Source of the DNA: Isoetes taiwanensis
Lineage: Eukaryota; Streptophyta; Lycopodiopsida; Isoetales; Isoetaceae
Reading direction: 5' to 3'
Assembly: GCA_021234155.1 (NCBI GenBank)
Contig: JAJEKV010000549.1
Coordinates: 64,001-128,000 of the forward strand
DNA length: 64,000 nt
A model generated the notes under the pieces. The model was given only the letters and a program-made list of their open reading frames with translations, did not search any database and was not told the DNA's origin. Numbering within the stretch: position 1 is the first letter of the stretch; every line of letters begins with the position of its first letter. A program made the position numbers and the translations under genes. Of this stretch, positions 48,101-58,589 are shown piece by piece.

Positions 48101-51100
48101 GATTGGAAGCATGGAAGCTTACCTACATTGCAATAGGAGGCCAATATTATGAAATGGAGCAACTAGGCTTACTATCAGCTTAGAAATCAGTTACCAGAAA
48201 TATAAGCGTTCATGGGTCCAATTGATTGTGTAGTTGCTCAGAAGATGTGGTTGCAGGAAGACATTATTCTCAAGCGGGAAGAAATTACTCTTGCTCAAAT
48301 AACTTCTAGTCAAATTTTACATAACAACAAAACCAAGGGATCACATGGTTTTGGAAAGAAGAAGGCAGTAAAGATGTGTTAAAGTAGAACCCAATTCCCG
48401 TCATAAATTTGGACATAATGGCAAAGATTGTAGAAAAAGACAATATGATAGGAGTCAGGAAGTGAAAAAAGTGCTGATATCTAACATGGGTATTACAGAG
48501 ACTGATGTTCATTAAGCCAGAGAGATCTTAAAGGGGAGAATCAGAACTGATACACAACCTGATTCATACTTTAGTTTAAAGGGAAGTGTCAAAGTCAATC
48601 AACTAAAGTGCCTAGATGTTTAGATGGTTGTCACGTGTCATCATGCATATAATAAAAGCTATTTCAAATAGTTTGTTAGCTGATTAGTAAGGACACGTTA
48701 ATATTAAAGCATAGTATCTTACAAATCAATATAGTGCCATTTGCTGTTCACCTCCTTTTAGTTTCAAAATGCAATTCTGAGTGTTGATAATTTTAATACT
48801 TTCTAATACTTGGGTCTGTGCTAGCAATTTTCAAGCTTTATTATTCTTTCAGGCATGGTGCCAAGAGCTGTGGTCATTCAGTTATCTATCGAGAATTTTT
48901 AATATAAACCGCGCACCAAATATAATATGAAAATACAACCAGTAGCAAACACGCTATATTGAAGTGAGAAGCTTCTAGTTTATACAGTCAAAAACATGTA
49001 AAATTACCTTCAATCACTTTTAAATGTGGCAAGCTCTTTGCCCCACACTTCAATGCCTCTTGGAAAATATCACCTTTCTTTAATCTTGTTCCGGAAATCC
49101 TCACTGACCCATCAGGCACCACTATGGCCTTCACCATTCCTCCAGAAGCTACTATATCTGCAAACTGGGCAAAACCAGATCTTGCAAATAGTCCTGAAAC
49201 CTGATATCATAACTAATTTCTTTTAGTTATTTATAAGGTAAAAGCTTCGCAAAACAAATTTAAAACTTCTTGATTCGGAGACTTGATTAAGCTATATTAT
49301 CCGAATATAACTGTAAAAGGTATGCATATACCTCGTGGAGTTCCATTCCAAACCGTGTGTCTGGCTTGTCTGAACCGTAGCGTGCCATAGCTTCGGCATA
49401 TGTCATTCTAGGAAATGGACTAGCAAGTTCTACTTGTTTGATCTCTCGGAAAACCTGTAAACACACAAATTATATATCTCTGCAGGCCATCCCTTACAAT
49501 TATTAACTCCAGCAGAACAAGATACTAAATGAGTTCAATAGTGGTATTTAGCAGCAAAAGGAGCACCAGAGGTCCACAAGCATAACAATAGATGGAATAA
49601 GCATAGGATGTGTAATAAACCTTGCACATCTAATAAAATTTATATATTACCATCTTACTGTTTACGCACATGTCTAACAAGATCTTCATTGAGCATAAGG
49701 ATATCATCAAGTGGAGTAAATGCCAATTCCATATCCAGCTGGGTAAATTCGGGTTGTCTATCTGCTCGCAGATCTTCGTCCCGAAAGCACCTGCAAATCA
49801 ATAAATTTCACGATGGAACAAATTAAGCCCTTTATGTCATTGCAGGACAAAGTAAAGACAGAATTCCTCAATAGGTAATAGGAGACGGAAAGGTCTATCA
49901 ACATCTTGTAAACCCTGAGTTGGAGCTACCTGGGAAAACTAGAAGCATGCCACAACTCAGCCCAACATTATCATGCAACAACGCTAGGAGCATCACTAGG
50001 ATCTTGTGATCAAGCAGCCTCCATGGACGCCAGCCACAGCTCCTCATTTGTCAGTCTCAAGCATCTATAGCTCAACTCAACTCGAACATCACATACATAA
50101 CCATGGAGACTCAATCTCTCAAAACCTTTACTCTGATACCAGTTATGATCAAGTCTCAAAATCTCATTTTAGCCACTTTGCCGAAAACAACATGTAGTGT
50201 CTCCCATGATGGTATCTGTGAAACAGAAATGGCCCACATAACCAGATTTAGGTCAATTGGCTTTCATGATCAGAGCATCTGGCATGTCACTGGGTCATTT
50301 AATCTTTGAATAATCTGAACATATTTTCTGTTGGATCAAGAATTCTCAAGGCTAATTTCGTACTTCCTAGTACTTCCGAATCATAGAACAGTTTTTGGTA
50401 CCCAAAGACTATTGTTTTGTTCCTCTTAATATCCATGATAAATCATGGATGCAGTAAACAATTCGGCCAAATTCTTTTACCCCAATGCATGCAGTTCTCA
50501 GAATTCCAAGAGAATCTTCACCAAGGTGCATTATACCACACAACCCCCTCAATATCACTGCTGGAGGACTCGTATTACATGTATATTATATCATTTTCAT
50601 GCATGGGACCAGAAAAATGAAATAGTTACCATGCATATTTCAACAAAATTACTTACAGCACTGAACAGTGCCATTTTATCTCTCGGCGTACGTATACTTA
50701 GTGGAGTAATAAACAACATAAGGAAGATCCATTGACCTATAGACAGATCATGTTGCAAATTATTTTTTGTTAACGTTGGATGCTTGAGATATTAGATTAC
50801 CTCGCAAATTGGAAGTATCTATCGAATCCAGACACCATGAGCATCTGTTTGTACAATTGAGGGCTTTGAGGAAGGGCATAAAACTCCCCTGGCTGCAGAG
50901 AATTCAGAAAACCTCTTTCAGTACATTAAAAATGCAGAGTTTTCCACAAGCATTAAGCTAGTAGCAACAAAAAATGTGTTTCAGATAAAATCGATAAAAT
51001 TTTAATGGTGACCTTGGATCACAATCATATAGCTATGACCTTTCAGATGCATTTTCAGTCAGCCTATGTGCATTAAGCACAGAAATAGGAATGATGGAGT

Positions 51101-52805
51101 ATGGGCAGATAAAGGGTTCTCAGTATAGATGCAAAATAAAAATTAGGCAGAGGCGCATCAGAAAAAATGAAAAAAACATTTGAAGAAACATTACTTAATC
51201 ACCATAACAATAATTTAGCATAAATACTACCAAAACTTACCCGTTCTCTAGAAGGGACAAGGTAATCTCGAGCACCTTCAGGAGTAGATTTTGATAATAT
51301 TGGAGTTTCTATCTGCTTAAACAATTTATGCATGCACTCAATATATTGTATGGAACTCAATGGGTAGCAACAAAGACAATATTATAAAAACAAACTAACT
51401 TCCACAAAATCATGCTTGTCTTCCAAGCATTGCCTAATCAGCTTGACAACTTTATGTCGTAGTCTCAAGTTTGTATTCATATGTGGGCGGCGCAAATCAA
51501 GATGACGATACCTGCAAAGGACAGGAGATGCAACTTAGTTAGGAAACTAGATTTTATTATTCTTAACTCCAAATATATTACCTTAAACGGATTTCTTCAG
51601 TAATACCTTCCTTTTCATCCTCCAAACTAGTGATCGGAAAAGGTAATGACAATCGTACTGGATTAAGTACCTTGACCATGTCTGCAACAACCTGATAAAA
51701 AGCCAATCATTCAGCCATCACTAGAGGGATCCTTCTACATTATTCTGGCCACTACAGCTTGTTGACCAACACGTTTGGAAGTCTGAAGCATAAGGATGCC
51801 TTCAAGGTTGGCAGAAGGACTCCTAGTGAAGTAGCCAATCATCCTGTGTGAACAGAACGTCACAAAGAGAAGAAGTAAAGCATTAAGAGTGCCAATGAAG
51901 ACCCAAACATACTTCACCTATGATATATATTGAATTCACCAATGCAAGAATATCTGGAGTTATCAAGCTTGTGGAGTACTTAAGTAGAATTCAAACTGAA
52001 CAGGAGATATCTTTTTCTATAGGTACTCTCATTAAGAGTTAAGCTGTAACCTCGATAGCTCCTGTTTTCATATTTGTATTTATTGCATCCTGAGGCCTAA
52101 AGCGGACAATCCCTTCTACAGAAATAACATATTCCTGTCGAGCTCGTTCAGCTACAGAATGTGCATCTGGATAGACCTCTGGAGAGGTAGTAACCTGCCA
52201 ACTGGAAAATACAATCAGTATAACAAATAAAACCGGCAAATACTGTGCTAGTGTGCTGTTTATTCGGCTTCCAATTGATTCTATTATCCAGAACCAAATT
52301 GGCAATTGAAATGCCATTATGCAAAAGAAGATGGGAAAAAAATTAGACTGACCTGAACCAGTCCAGTATGGTCGCGAAGGTTGATAAATGTGCATACACC
52401 ATGGTTTCGATTCCGAGCTACCCATCCACATAAACGGACTCTACTTCCGACATCTGCCGTATTGAGCACACCACAGCCATGGGTCCTGGAAGGCCATGTC
52501 AAGATTTCCTCGGGCAATTGGATAGGGATGTTTGAGGAATTGCATTCGACAGCATCAGCAGCTGCCGAAGAAGTGGCGGAAGAGGGTGCTGCTGTGGAAC
52601 GAGAAGTAAGGGGAATGGAAAGGCGGGGTAGCCATAGCCAATTTATAGGAGAAGCTTGGGATGGACGAAGAAGAGGCATTCCCAAGGCCGGAACTTGTAA
52701 GCCCGCCATCTCCATAGCTTTGCATTGATCTATCGCATGCCATATCCCATAAAATATACGATGACGTGGAGATTTTTGCCACGTATAATGCTGTTTAACC
52801 TCCAT
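45180..52805 (-). CDS. Aspartyl-tRNA synthetase, organellar bacterial-type, 15 exons
   Basis: This class II enzyme charges tRNA-Asp with aspartate, here probably in chloroplasts and mitochondria. Exons (minus strand): 52805-52353, 52194-52051, 51691-51582, 51511-51400, 51312-51241, 50892-50801, 49790-49670, 49454-49332, 49200-49008, 47236-47052, 46413-46342, 45809-45711, 45628-45548, 45474-45417, 45355-45180. They join into 696 codons without a stop. The first 30 residues may be upstream, with a likelier start at Met31 ([12 protein letters not shown]) giving 666 residues, close to plant homologues. An S/A-rich leader looks like a transit peptide. Then come the OB-fold (about 117-220, [13 protein letters not shown]), the motif 1 area ([17 protein letters not shown]), motif 2 ([19 protein letters not shown]), the bacterial GAD insert (about 369-535) and motif 3 ([12 protein letters not shown]). 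It is the only intact gene in the window. Confidence 0.95.
46414..47051 (-). other. GC-AG intron of the AspRS gene
   Basis: Exon 10 can only be joined in frame to exon 11 by using AAG/GCAAGG as donor at 47052/47051 and TATGCAG/GAAGAC as acceptor at 46414/46413. This gives LQIDK followed by EDHKILW. All the other introns have GT-AG ends. AG/GCAAG is the classic strong form of the rare GC donor class. Confidence 0.85.
47237..49007. other. Largest AspRS intron, with possible copia gag relic
   Basis: The plus strand at about 47900-48530 shows broken frames with gag-like traits, ending in [13 protein letters not shown], half of a zinc-knuckle pattern, followed by basic residues. The first cysteines are displaced. 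I take it as a decayed retroelement gag inserted antisense to the gene, with low certainty. A T10 tract lies near 47635. Confidence 0.35.
50095..50150 (-). mobile_element. LTR-element internal fragment with tRNA-Met-type primer site
   Basis: In AspRS intron 6 the minus strand reads CTGGTATCAGAGT, like the primer-binding site complementary to initiator tRNA-Met, then GGTTTTGAG and GAGTCTCCATGG. The TRIM at 54.6 kb has the same order downstream of its primer site (GGTCTTGAG, GAGTCTCCATGG). No flanking LTR was delimited. Confidence 0.5.
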
Positions 52806-53810
52806 GCTATGGATGTCTTTCTTCCCTTATAGTTTTGTTCTCTTGCTAGGTGTGGAGGATAAAGATTTATTCAGGGCGCATCCCGATTAGGCCGTTATCT
52901 AGGCCTGACTTTGCCACATGGCAAACCCAACCAGGAAAACATCATTCCCATTACCTTCAAGGCACTGGAGTTGAGTCCAGGGCACCTTCCCTTTCTTCAG
53001 AAGTCCTCAAGGACTTCTGAATTGCCCAAGTCAAGCCTTGGGTTTGTCTTCCAGCAAACTGGATTTGTCCTCTGGCAGCTATATTCATCTTGTAGGTCAG
53101 TTTCGGCTTGTCCTGTAGCTCGCCAAGAAACCAAAAGTTCACCCACGATAATAGGAATGGTATGCACCTGATAGATTGTAGGAACCCAATTCCAATGACA
53201 TGGCGAACCCAGTTTTCGTATAATGGGGATGTGCCCTCATAGTAGAGCCCAGGATTCTAATCAACAATTTGGAGTCTGCATCTGAGAGAGGGTCTACTCA
53301 ATAGCACCAAGAAAGTCACATGATTAGGGAGATTCTACTCAGCTAGGAGCTGAGCCATCAGGTATTATAGTGTCTTCAGCAATCGCTCCCCACACAACAA
53401 AACTGTGATGGTATGCCTTGCCCATACTGCGAAAAATATGCATGTTCCTACTCTAATCTTTGAAACGTCCATGAATGCTACTTATTTTATTAGGATCTTT
53501 GAGGAATATCACTCTAAATATGGACACAAGAAGGGAGATAAAATATAGGAGTTTAAAATGTCTCTCAACTATGGTGAAGCTAGTGCATGGTTCAATCTTG
53601 TTTAAGAGTCTTGGCATAACTGCTTGGGATGAATTAGTACTCGAAAGGTTCTAGTTATTTTTGAGTTGTGTATGTTTTGTTTATGTGCTGGTGAGAGTGT
53701 CCCTTGAGGTGTAAAAAGTTTAAATGCAACTTACTGAGGTGTCAGAAAAGGCAAGTTGATTAGAGCTTCCAAAATATATACAAACTGGGATGGAGGAGGA
53801 GGAGGAGCAA
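52806..53810. other. Upstream region of AspRS, no gene
   Basis: This should contain the AspRS promoter. No clear TATA box close to the first exon was recognised. Between 52900 and 53170 the sequence has short open frames on both strands without domains. Confidence 0.3.
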
Positions 53811-54350
53811 TTTTTATGGCATATGACATACACATCACCCTAATATTGCCACATTGGCAGCATCTAATTGGGCATATGCAATTTTATCCCAATATTTTAT
53901 GTCCATAAGGAAGAGAGAAAGCAATTATTATGTCATGCCACATTGGCATCATTCAATTGGACATATGATGCACACATCACACCAACATTGCCACATTGGA
54001 TGACACCACACCAACACCAAAATGGCAAGCATCCAATTGGACACCGCGCCAACATTGCTTATTGGGTCCAATTTTTACGACACACCAACATTTCTTATTG
54101 GTCTAATTTTTACATCATGCGACATTGGATGCACACATCATCAACATTGCTTATTGGCCCTAATTGTTACATCAAACCATATTGGCAGCATCCAACAGCC
54201 CATATGACACCATTGCTTATTTTGCAGCACATAGTTAGACAATATAATGCCCATACCACGACAACATTCCTTCATTGGCAACATTTAGTTGGACAATATA
54301 ATGCCCATACCACACCAATGTTGCTTCTTGATTCTACTCCCAATCAACTT
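53811..54350. repeat. Degenerate satellite rich in ATTGG and CCAAT
   Basis: Motifs CACCAACATTGC, TTATTGG, CATCCAATTGGACA and TAATTTTTACATCATG recur irregularly at about 50 to 60-bp intervals. A 207-codon plus-strand frame (53868-54491) runs through, but its protein is just the translated repeat (H, T, I, W rich) and I do not regard it as a gene. Confidence 0.75.
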
Positions 54351-54496
54351 ATATTGAATGCGACTCCAAACGGCCTCAAACTTGATAATATTTGTTCTAC
54401 GACTAATGTGTTACCACTAGACCAAATGCCAAAGAAGGATGTTGAGCTTGCAAAAGTCTATGAGATGAAGGCAAAAATGTCCAACGTGTAGAATAA

Positions 54497-54560
54497 TTGA
54501 ATTGTTTTTTGTCGTTTATGGAGACTAAAGGGTCTATAGGACCCAATACAAAAAAGGGCA
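54497..54560 (-). mobile_element. LINE/SINE 3' end copy
   Basis: The minus strand reads ATTGGGTCCTATAGACCC, TTTAGTCTCCATAAACGAC, a run of A, then CAATTCAATTATTC as tail. It matches, in order, the end of the LINE at 58590 and the insertion at 7548-7738, each with a different terminal microsatellite. The rest of the element is missing; the TRIM begins 23 bp to the right. Confidence 0.6.
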
Positions 54561-54582
54561 CATGAAGCTCATTATTGTGCAA

Positions 54583-55155
54583 TGTAACGTTCCTAACCGA
54601 CATGCCCTTAACCAACTGGGCAAAATCATCTAGACGTTTATGAGTAGTCGCTTCTACCCATTTATGCGGGTGTCTCGAACGCCCTACGAGGCACATTCAA
54701 GGTTCGAATACTCCGGCGGTCTACCATGGGCCCGTTTCGGTCTCTCCCAAAGAGAATTATGCTCGTCCTCACTCGAACGGTCTACCATGGGCCCGTTCAC
54801 GGCCTCCCACTAGAATTATGCTCGGCCTCACTCGAGCGGTCTACCATGGGCCCGTTACAGTCTCTCCCACTAGAATTATGCTCGTCCTCGAGCATCCAAG
54901 GCTATATCATGTCACAATGATTACCAAGTCTTTGCAAATTACCCATGCGTATAGGCACCCATGGAGACTCGAACTCAAGACCTGCTCTGATACCAACTGT
55001 AACATTCCTAACCGACATGCCCTTAACCAACTGGGCAAAACCGTCTAGACGTTTATGAGTAGTCGCTTCTACCCATTTATGCCAGTGTCTCGGGAACGCC
55101 CCACAGGCACATTCAAGGTTCGAATACTCGAGCGGTCTACCATGGGCCCGTTACA
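54583..55155 (-). mobile_element. TRIM retrotransposon, complete, 573 bp
   Basis: Direct terminal repeats begin TGTAAC and end GTTACA: 54998-55155 (158 bp) and 54583-54858 (core about 155 bp plus extra junction units). Target duplication TGCAA lies at 54578-54582 and 55156-55160. On the minus strand a primer site TGGTATCAGAGC (54984-54995) follows the first LTR after two bases, as for initiator tRNA-Met, and a purine run GTGGGAGAGAC precedes the other LTR. There is no coding capacity. All this fits a terminal-repeat retrotransposon in miniature, mobilised by proteins of autonomous LTR elements. Confidence 0.92.
54717..54892. repeat. 59-bp tandem units at the TRIM LTR/internal junction
   Basis: Units starting CGGTCTACCATGGGCCCGTT at 54717, 54778 and 54837 span the LTR edge plus the polypurine-tract region (CTCTCCCACTAGAATTATGC on the plus strand). 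Only the third unit ends in a proper GTTACA, the likely LTR end. Confidence 0.9.
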
Positions 55156-55594
55156 TGCAAGATTCAAAAAAGTAATGAGCTCATTAATGAACATTACATT
55201 TGTACATATCAATGTGTTGATGGAAAACATAATTGAGGTCGCCAATCAAGAACTTCCAGGATATAGGATGCTAGTGCCATCACTGCAGGCATCTGCAAAA
55301 GCCCATATAGCAGCGGATTAGGTGTAATTAGACATATGTATCATGCTCAGATAGTCGCAACAACTGGATAAGTCTGAGGAGTATGGTGTTCATCTTTAAT
55401 TGCTCCCATTTTACAACATTCACATATCCTCTTTTCACACTCCTCACAGGCCCATTTACATATCTCAATGCAAAGATGGTGTGCATTAGCGTGAATGGAC
55501 GTAATTGTTTCATATTCCTTCATGGGTAAATGTGTTAAAATGTACTACTGTGGGCCATTGGCAAATGGGAAATTAATATGGCTTTTCTAATGCT

Positions 55595-55825
55595 ATGAAC
55601 TTGTCCTTAAATATAAAAGGGGCACACCAATTGGGTTAAACAAAATATATCAGCTAAGGAAATAAATTCGTTAAGAGCTAAATGAGATGGCATCATCCAT
55701 TTGAATGAGCCAGAAGAAGATGAAGCAAAAGCTTCAATTGATGGTCTTCTAGGCCAACGAATCTACCTTCAAAGAAGCCAATTCGGCCTGAAGGAGGTCT
55801 TATTGGCCTTTGGGCTTTGCAATTA
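55595..55825 (+). repeat. LTR-like sequence, inverted relative to 56.8-57.03 kb
   Basis: It contains ATATAAAAGGGGCACACC (TATA-like), ATTGGGTTAAACAAA, GCTAAGGAAATAAATT and TTCAATTGATGG. The reverse complement of each piece recurs in order at 56800-57035, with roughly a quarter of positions changed. Two related LTRs in opposite orientation, about 1 kb apart, are the simplest reading. Confidence 0.65.
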
Positions 55826-55840
55826 TAACAAGCTTTATCC

Positions 55841-56547
55841 TTAACCAGTTTTGCCTGCTTGCACCCTAGAGCTTAACATGGCGAGTCTCGGCATTTCTTT
55901 TTTAGCCCTTTTTGCCAAAGTATTCACTTGCACAATCATATCTTGAGGTCTCCTAAACTTTACAATCTCCATGGAAGCTATATCAAAAGCTTCCTTCACA
56001 GGACCACCTTGTGGTCGTAAAGCCTGACTTCCATTCAAGATGGTCTTAATCATCTCCTGATTCTTCTCAGGGATGGTGGCCAAGCTACACATCTCTATTC
56101 GAGATGGTTTGAAGCATCTCCCAATTCTTCCTAGAGGTGGTGGCCGAGCTACCCATCACTACTAAGAGTTGAGCTAGCATATGGATCTGACGATGTATAT
56201 TTCATCAAATGAGTTATCACATCATGCAATTACTTAACACTGGCTTTAGCAGCTGCTACTCCTACCTTGAATTGTATAATTTCTTGTGCCAAACATGACA
56301 ACGCCCCTTCTTCCAATCGAACTATAAAATTCCCATAATGCTTTTGCCTTAATCTTTCAGACCCAGGAAGTTCCTATCTTTTGCTTTAAGGTGATTGTTT
56401 TTTTTTTACAGTAATGCTTTCATGGTTTGAAAGTTTTATGGACCCCCTGGTCCTAGAGTAATTAATCACTTTGCCATTGATGTCTACTTCTAGAAAATCT
56501 TCATCCAATTGGATGTCCCTAATTACCTGTAGCATACTTTCTTCCAT
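55841..56547 (-). pseudogene. LTR-retroelement gag-like relic
   Basis: Starting at an ATG at 56547, 18 bp after a primer-site-like sequence (GGTATCAGAGC; plus strand GCTCTGATACC at 56566-56576), the frame reads MEESMLQVIRDIQLDEDF, then EVDINGKVINYSR, before breaking. A later 83-codon frame (56092-55841) contains VKEAFDIASMEIVKF and ends shortly after. The position directly behind an LTR end (TGTAATAG at 56579 on the plus strand) supports gag. Neither a zinc knuckle nor pol follows. Confidence 0.45.
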
Positions 56548-56578
56548 CCCAGCCCTCTAACTCAGGCTCTGATACCCA

Positions 56579-57060
56579 TGTAATAGTTTTTTTGCTTTGT
56601 CAAAGTCAACCCTCAAAGTTCTTGATTCCCCTACTAGTGCAAGAATCCCTTAAATTCTTTTAAGATGCCATCCTTGATCTTTGAATTGTCTGCAACAATG
56701 CTAACAATTATCTCTTTGTTATGACTCTCTTATTTGGAAAATCACCCCTCTTAAATAGGACGTAAAACCCTCAACTTATGGGCTTCTCTTGAAGCTCAAG
56801 ACCCAAAATGGAGATTCTTACCTCCTTCAGACTAGATTGGCTCATTTGGAAGCAGATTCGATGGCTAAGAAGGCCATCAGCTGTTGCCTAGAAGCTTGTG
56901 TTTTATCTTCTAATGGCTAACCTAATCATGTGATCCCACCTCATTAGCTCTTGAGTAATTTACTTCCTTAGCTAATGTATATTTGTTTAACCCAGTTGGT
57001 TTGCCCTATTCAAAACATAAGCTTCTACCTTAGTTCATACCCAATGCAACTATGTACATG
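56579..57060 (-). mobile_element. 5' LTR of a minus-strand element, outer edge unclear
   Basis: The inner edge is set by CTATTACA just before the primer site. The segment 56800-57035 is the inverted partner of 55595-55825. The outer edge was not found; no target duplication was identified. Confidence 0.45.
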
Positions 57061-57357
57061 ATCCTAGTCAGCTGAATTCGTCGATCCTATGACCCAGATC
57101 GTATGTTGGGGCCACTGGGCATCTCTCGTTTTGCTTATAGTCATTTATGATTTGGAGGCGCCTATGATTTTGAAATACGAAATATGATTTCGACTAAGGT
57201 TTTGAGAGAATATCGAACCTCTATACGACTTTGTCTAAGCTTTTAGAATATGAAATACAGGAGCTCGAACCTCTACCAAAATAATTCAATAGAGCATTAC
57301 GGAAAGGGGACAAATATAACCAATAAGTACAGCTTAAACAATCTCCATGTCAATAGT

Positions 57358-58275
57358 ATGTTTTTATGGATGCTTTCTTTAGAGAAAATAGTTTTAAGAA
57401 GTTGAAAAGTGATGGTAGTATCTACTATTAAGTGACAGAGATGAATATTGCATTATTGCCTTGTACGTTGACGATTGCATCATGGCAGCCAAGGGAAAAA
57501 ATTGCTTAACTCACTGTAAAATGATGCTTTCTGACAGATTTTGCATGACTGATTTGGGGGAACTTAAATATTTTTCAGGTATTGAAGTAAGAAGAAACAA
57601 GGACAAAAGAAGATAAAACCTCAGACAAATAATATCAAAGGCATATTGAACAAGTTTAGAATGAAGGATTGCAACATATCCATTGATTGCAGATCAGAAG
57701 CTTCAAATGATATGTTGTCTAAAAATGAACAAGAATTAAGTGAGAACAATAATTAAGTGAGACACAGCTCGTTCCATACAGAGAGCTGATAGGATATTTG
57801 TTGTATGTTTCAAACTCCACAAGGCTTGGCATTGCATCTGCTATAAGCATTTTAAGCAGATATTGTAACAATTCTGGTAAATACCATTGGATAGCAGCTA
57901 AGCATGTTCTTAGATTCTTGAAGGAAACCATGAATGATGGCGTTGAGTTTAATAATGAGGATATGATTTTAAATGGATATGCAGATGTTGATTGGGCTAG
58001 TGATGTTCATACTAAGATGAGTACATCAGGTTTTTCATTAACATTGGGAGCAACATCTGTTGCTTGGAAAAACAAGAAACAAACATGTATTGCAATGTCA
58101 TCAGCCAAAGCTGATGGTGCAAAAGAGATAATATGGATTCGATAGAACTGGGAATTGATCAACATGGAGCAACAATGCTTTTCTGTGACAGTCAAAGCTG
58201 TATAACAATGACTAAAAACCCAGTACTTCATGAGAGAACAAAACATAGGTTAGATGTTTCAAGTGAAAACTTAAA
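57358..58275 (+). pseudogene. Ty1/copia reverse transcriptase and RNase H relic
   Basis: Recognisable in order: LKSDGSIYY, ALYVDDCIMAA (catalytic YVDD), MTDLGELKYFSGIEV, then after stops RELIGYLLYVSNSTR. Next come the RNase H part with YADVDWASD, KMSTSGFSLTLG and KNKKQTCIAMSSAKAD, and CDSQSCITMTKNPVLHERTKH. This is the standard C-terminal half of copia pol. Stops and frame shifts (for example near 57616 and 58145) and the absence of gag, protease and integrase make it a 5'-truncated dead copy. No LTR was recognised at either side. Confidence 0.92.
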
Positions 58276-58551
58276 TGACATGAAAGGGGAATAAAGAAAG
58301 TATACATAGTTTATATGTTCATGCCATCTAATTTTATGGAGTACAAGCCAACATATGGAGCATGCAAATGTGTTAGGGTCCATTTTTATAGTTGGATGAA
58401 AGACATGGTATTTACTTTGAGGTAAAGTAACTAATACCATATAATGAACATTTATTTATGCATAGTTTTAAGTGAGGAAGTTGAAAATATGGCTATCGGT
58501 TCTCCACTGGAAATCTTGATTGAATGCTCGAGTTCCACATACAAAACTAAA

Positions 58552-58589
58552 GGAAGGAAGGAAGGAAGGAAGGAAGGAAGGAAGGAAGG
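58552..58589. repeat. (GGAA)n microsatellite, about 9.5 units
   Basis: On the minus strand this is a TTCC repeat standing exactly at the 3' end of the LINE relic, so it is best read as the LINE's tail. It is the likely target-primed end rather than an independent simple repeat. Confidence 0.95.

Noticed and set aside
53868-54491. A 207-codon open frame
   Set aside because: It is the translation of a degenerate tandem repeat, with unusual H, T, I and W content and no domain.
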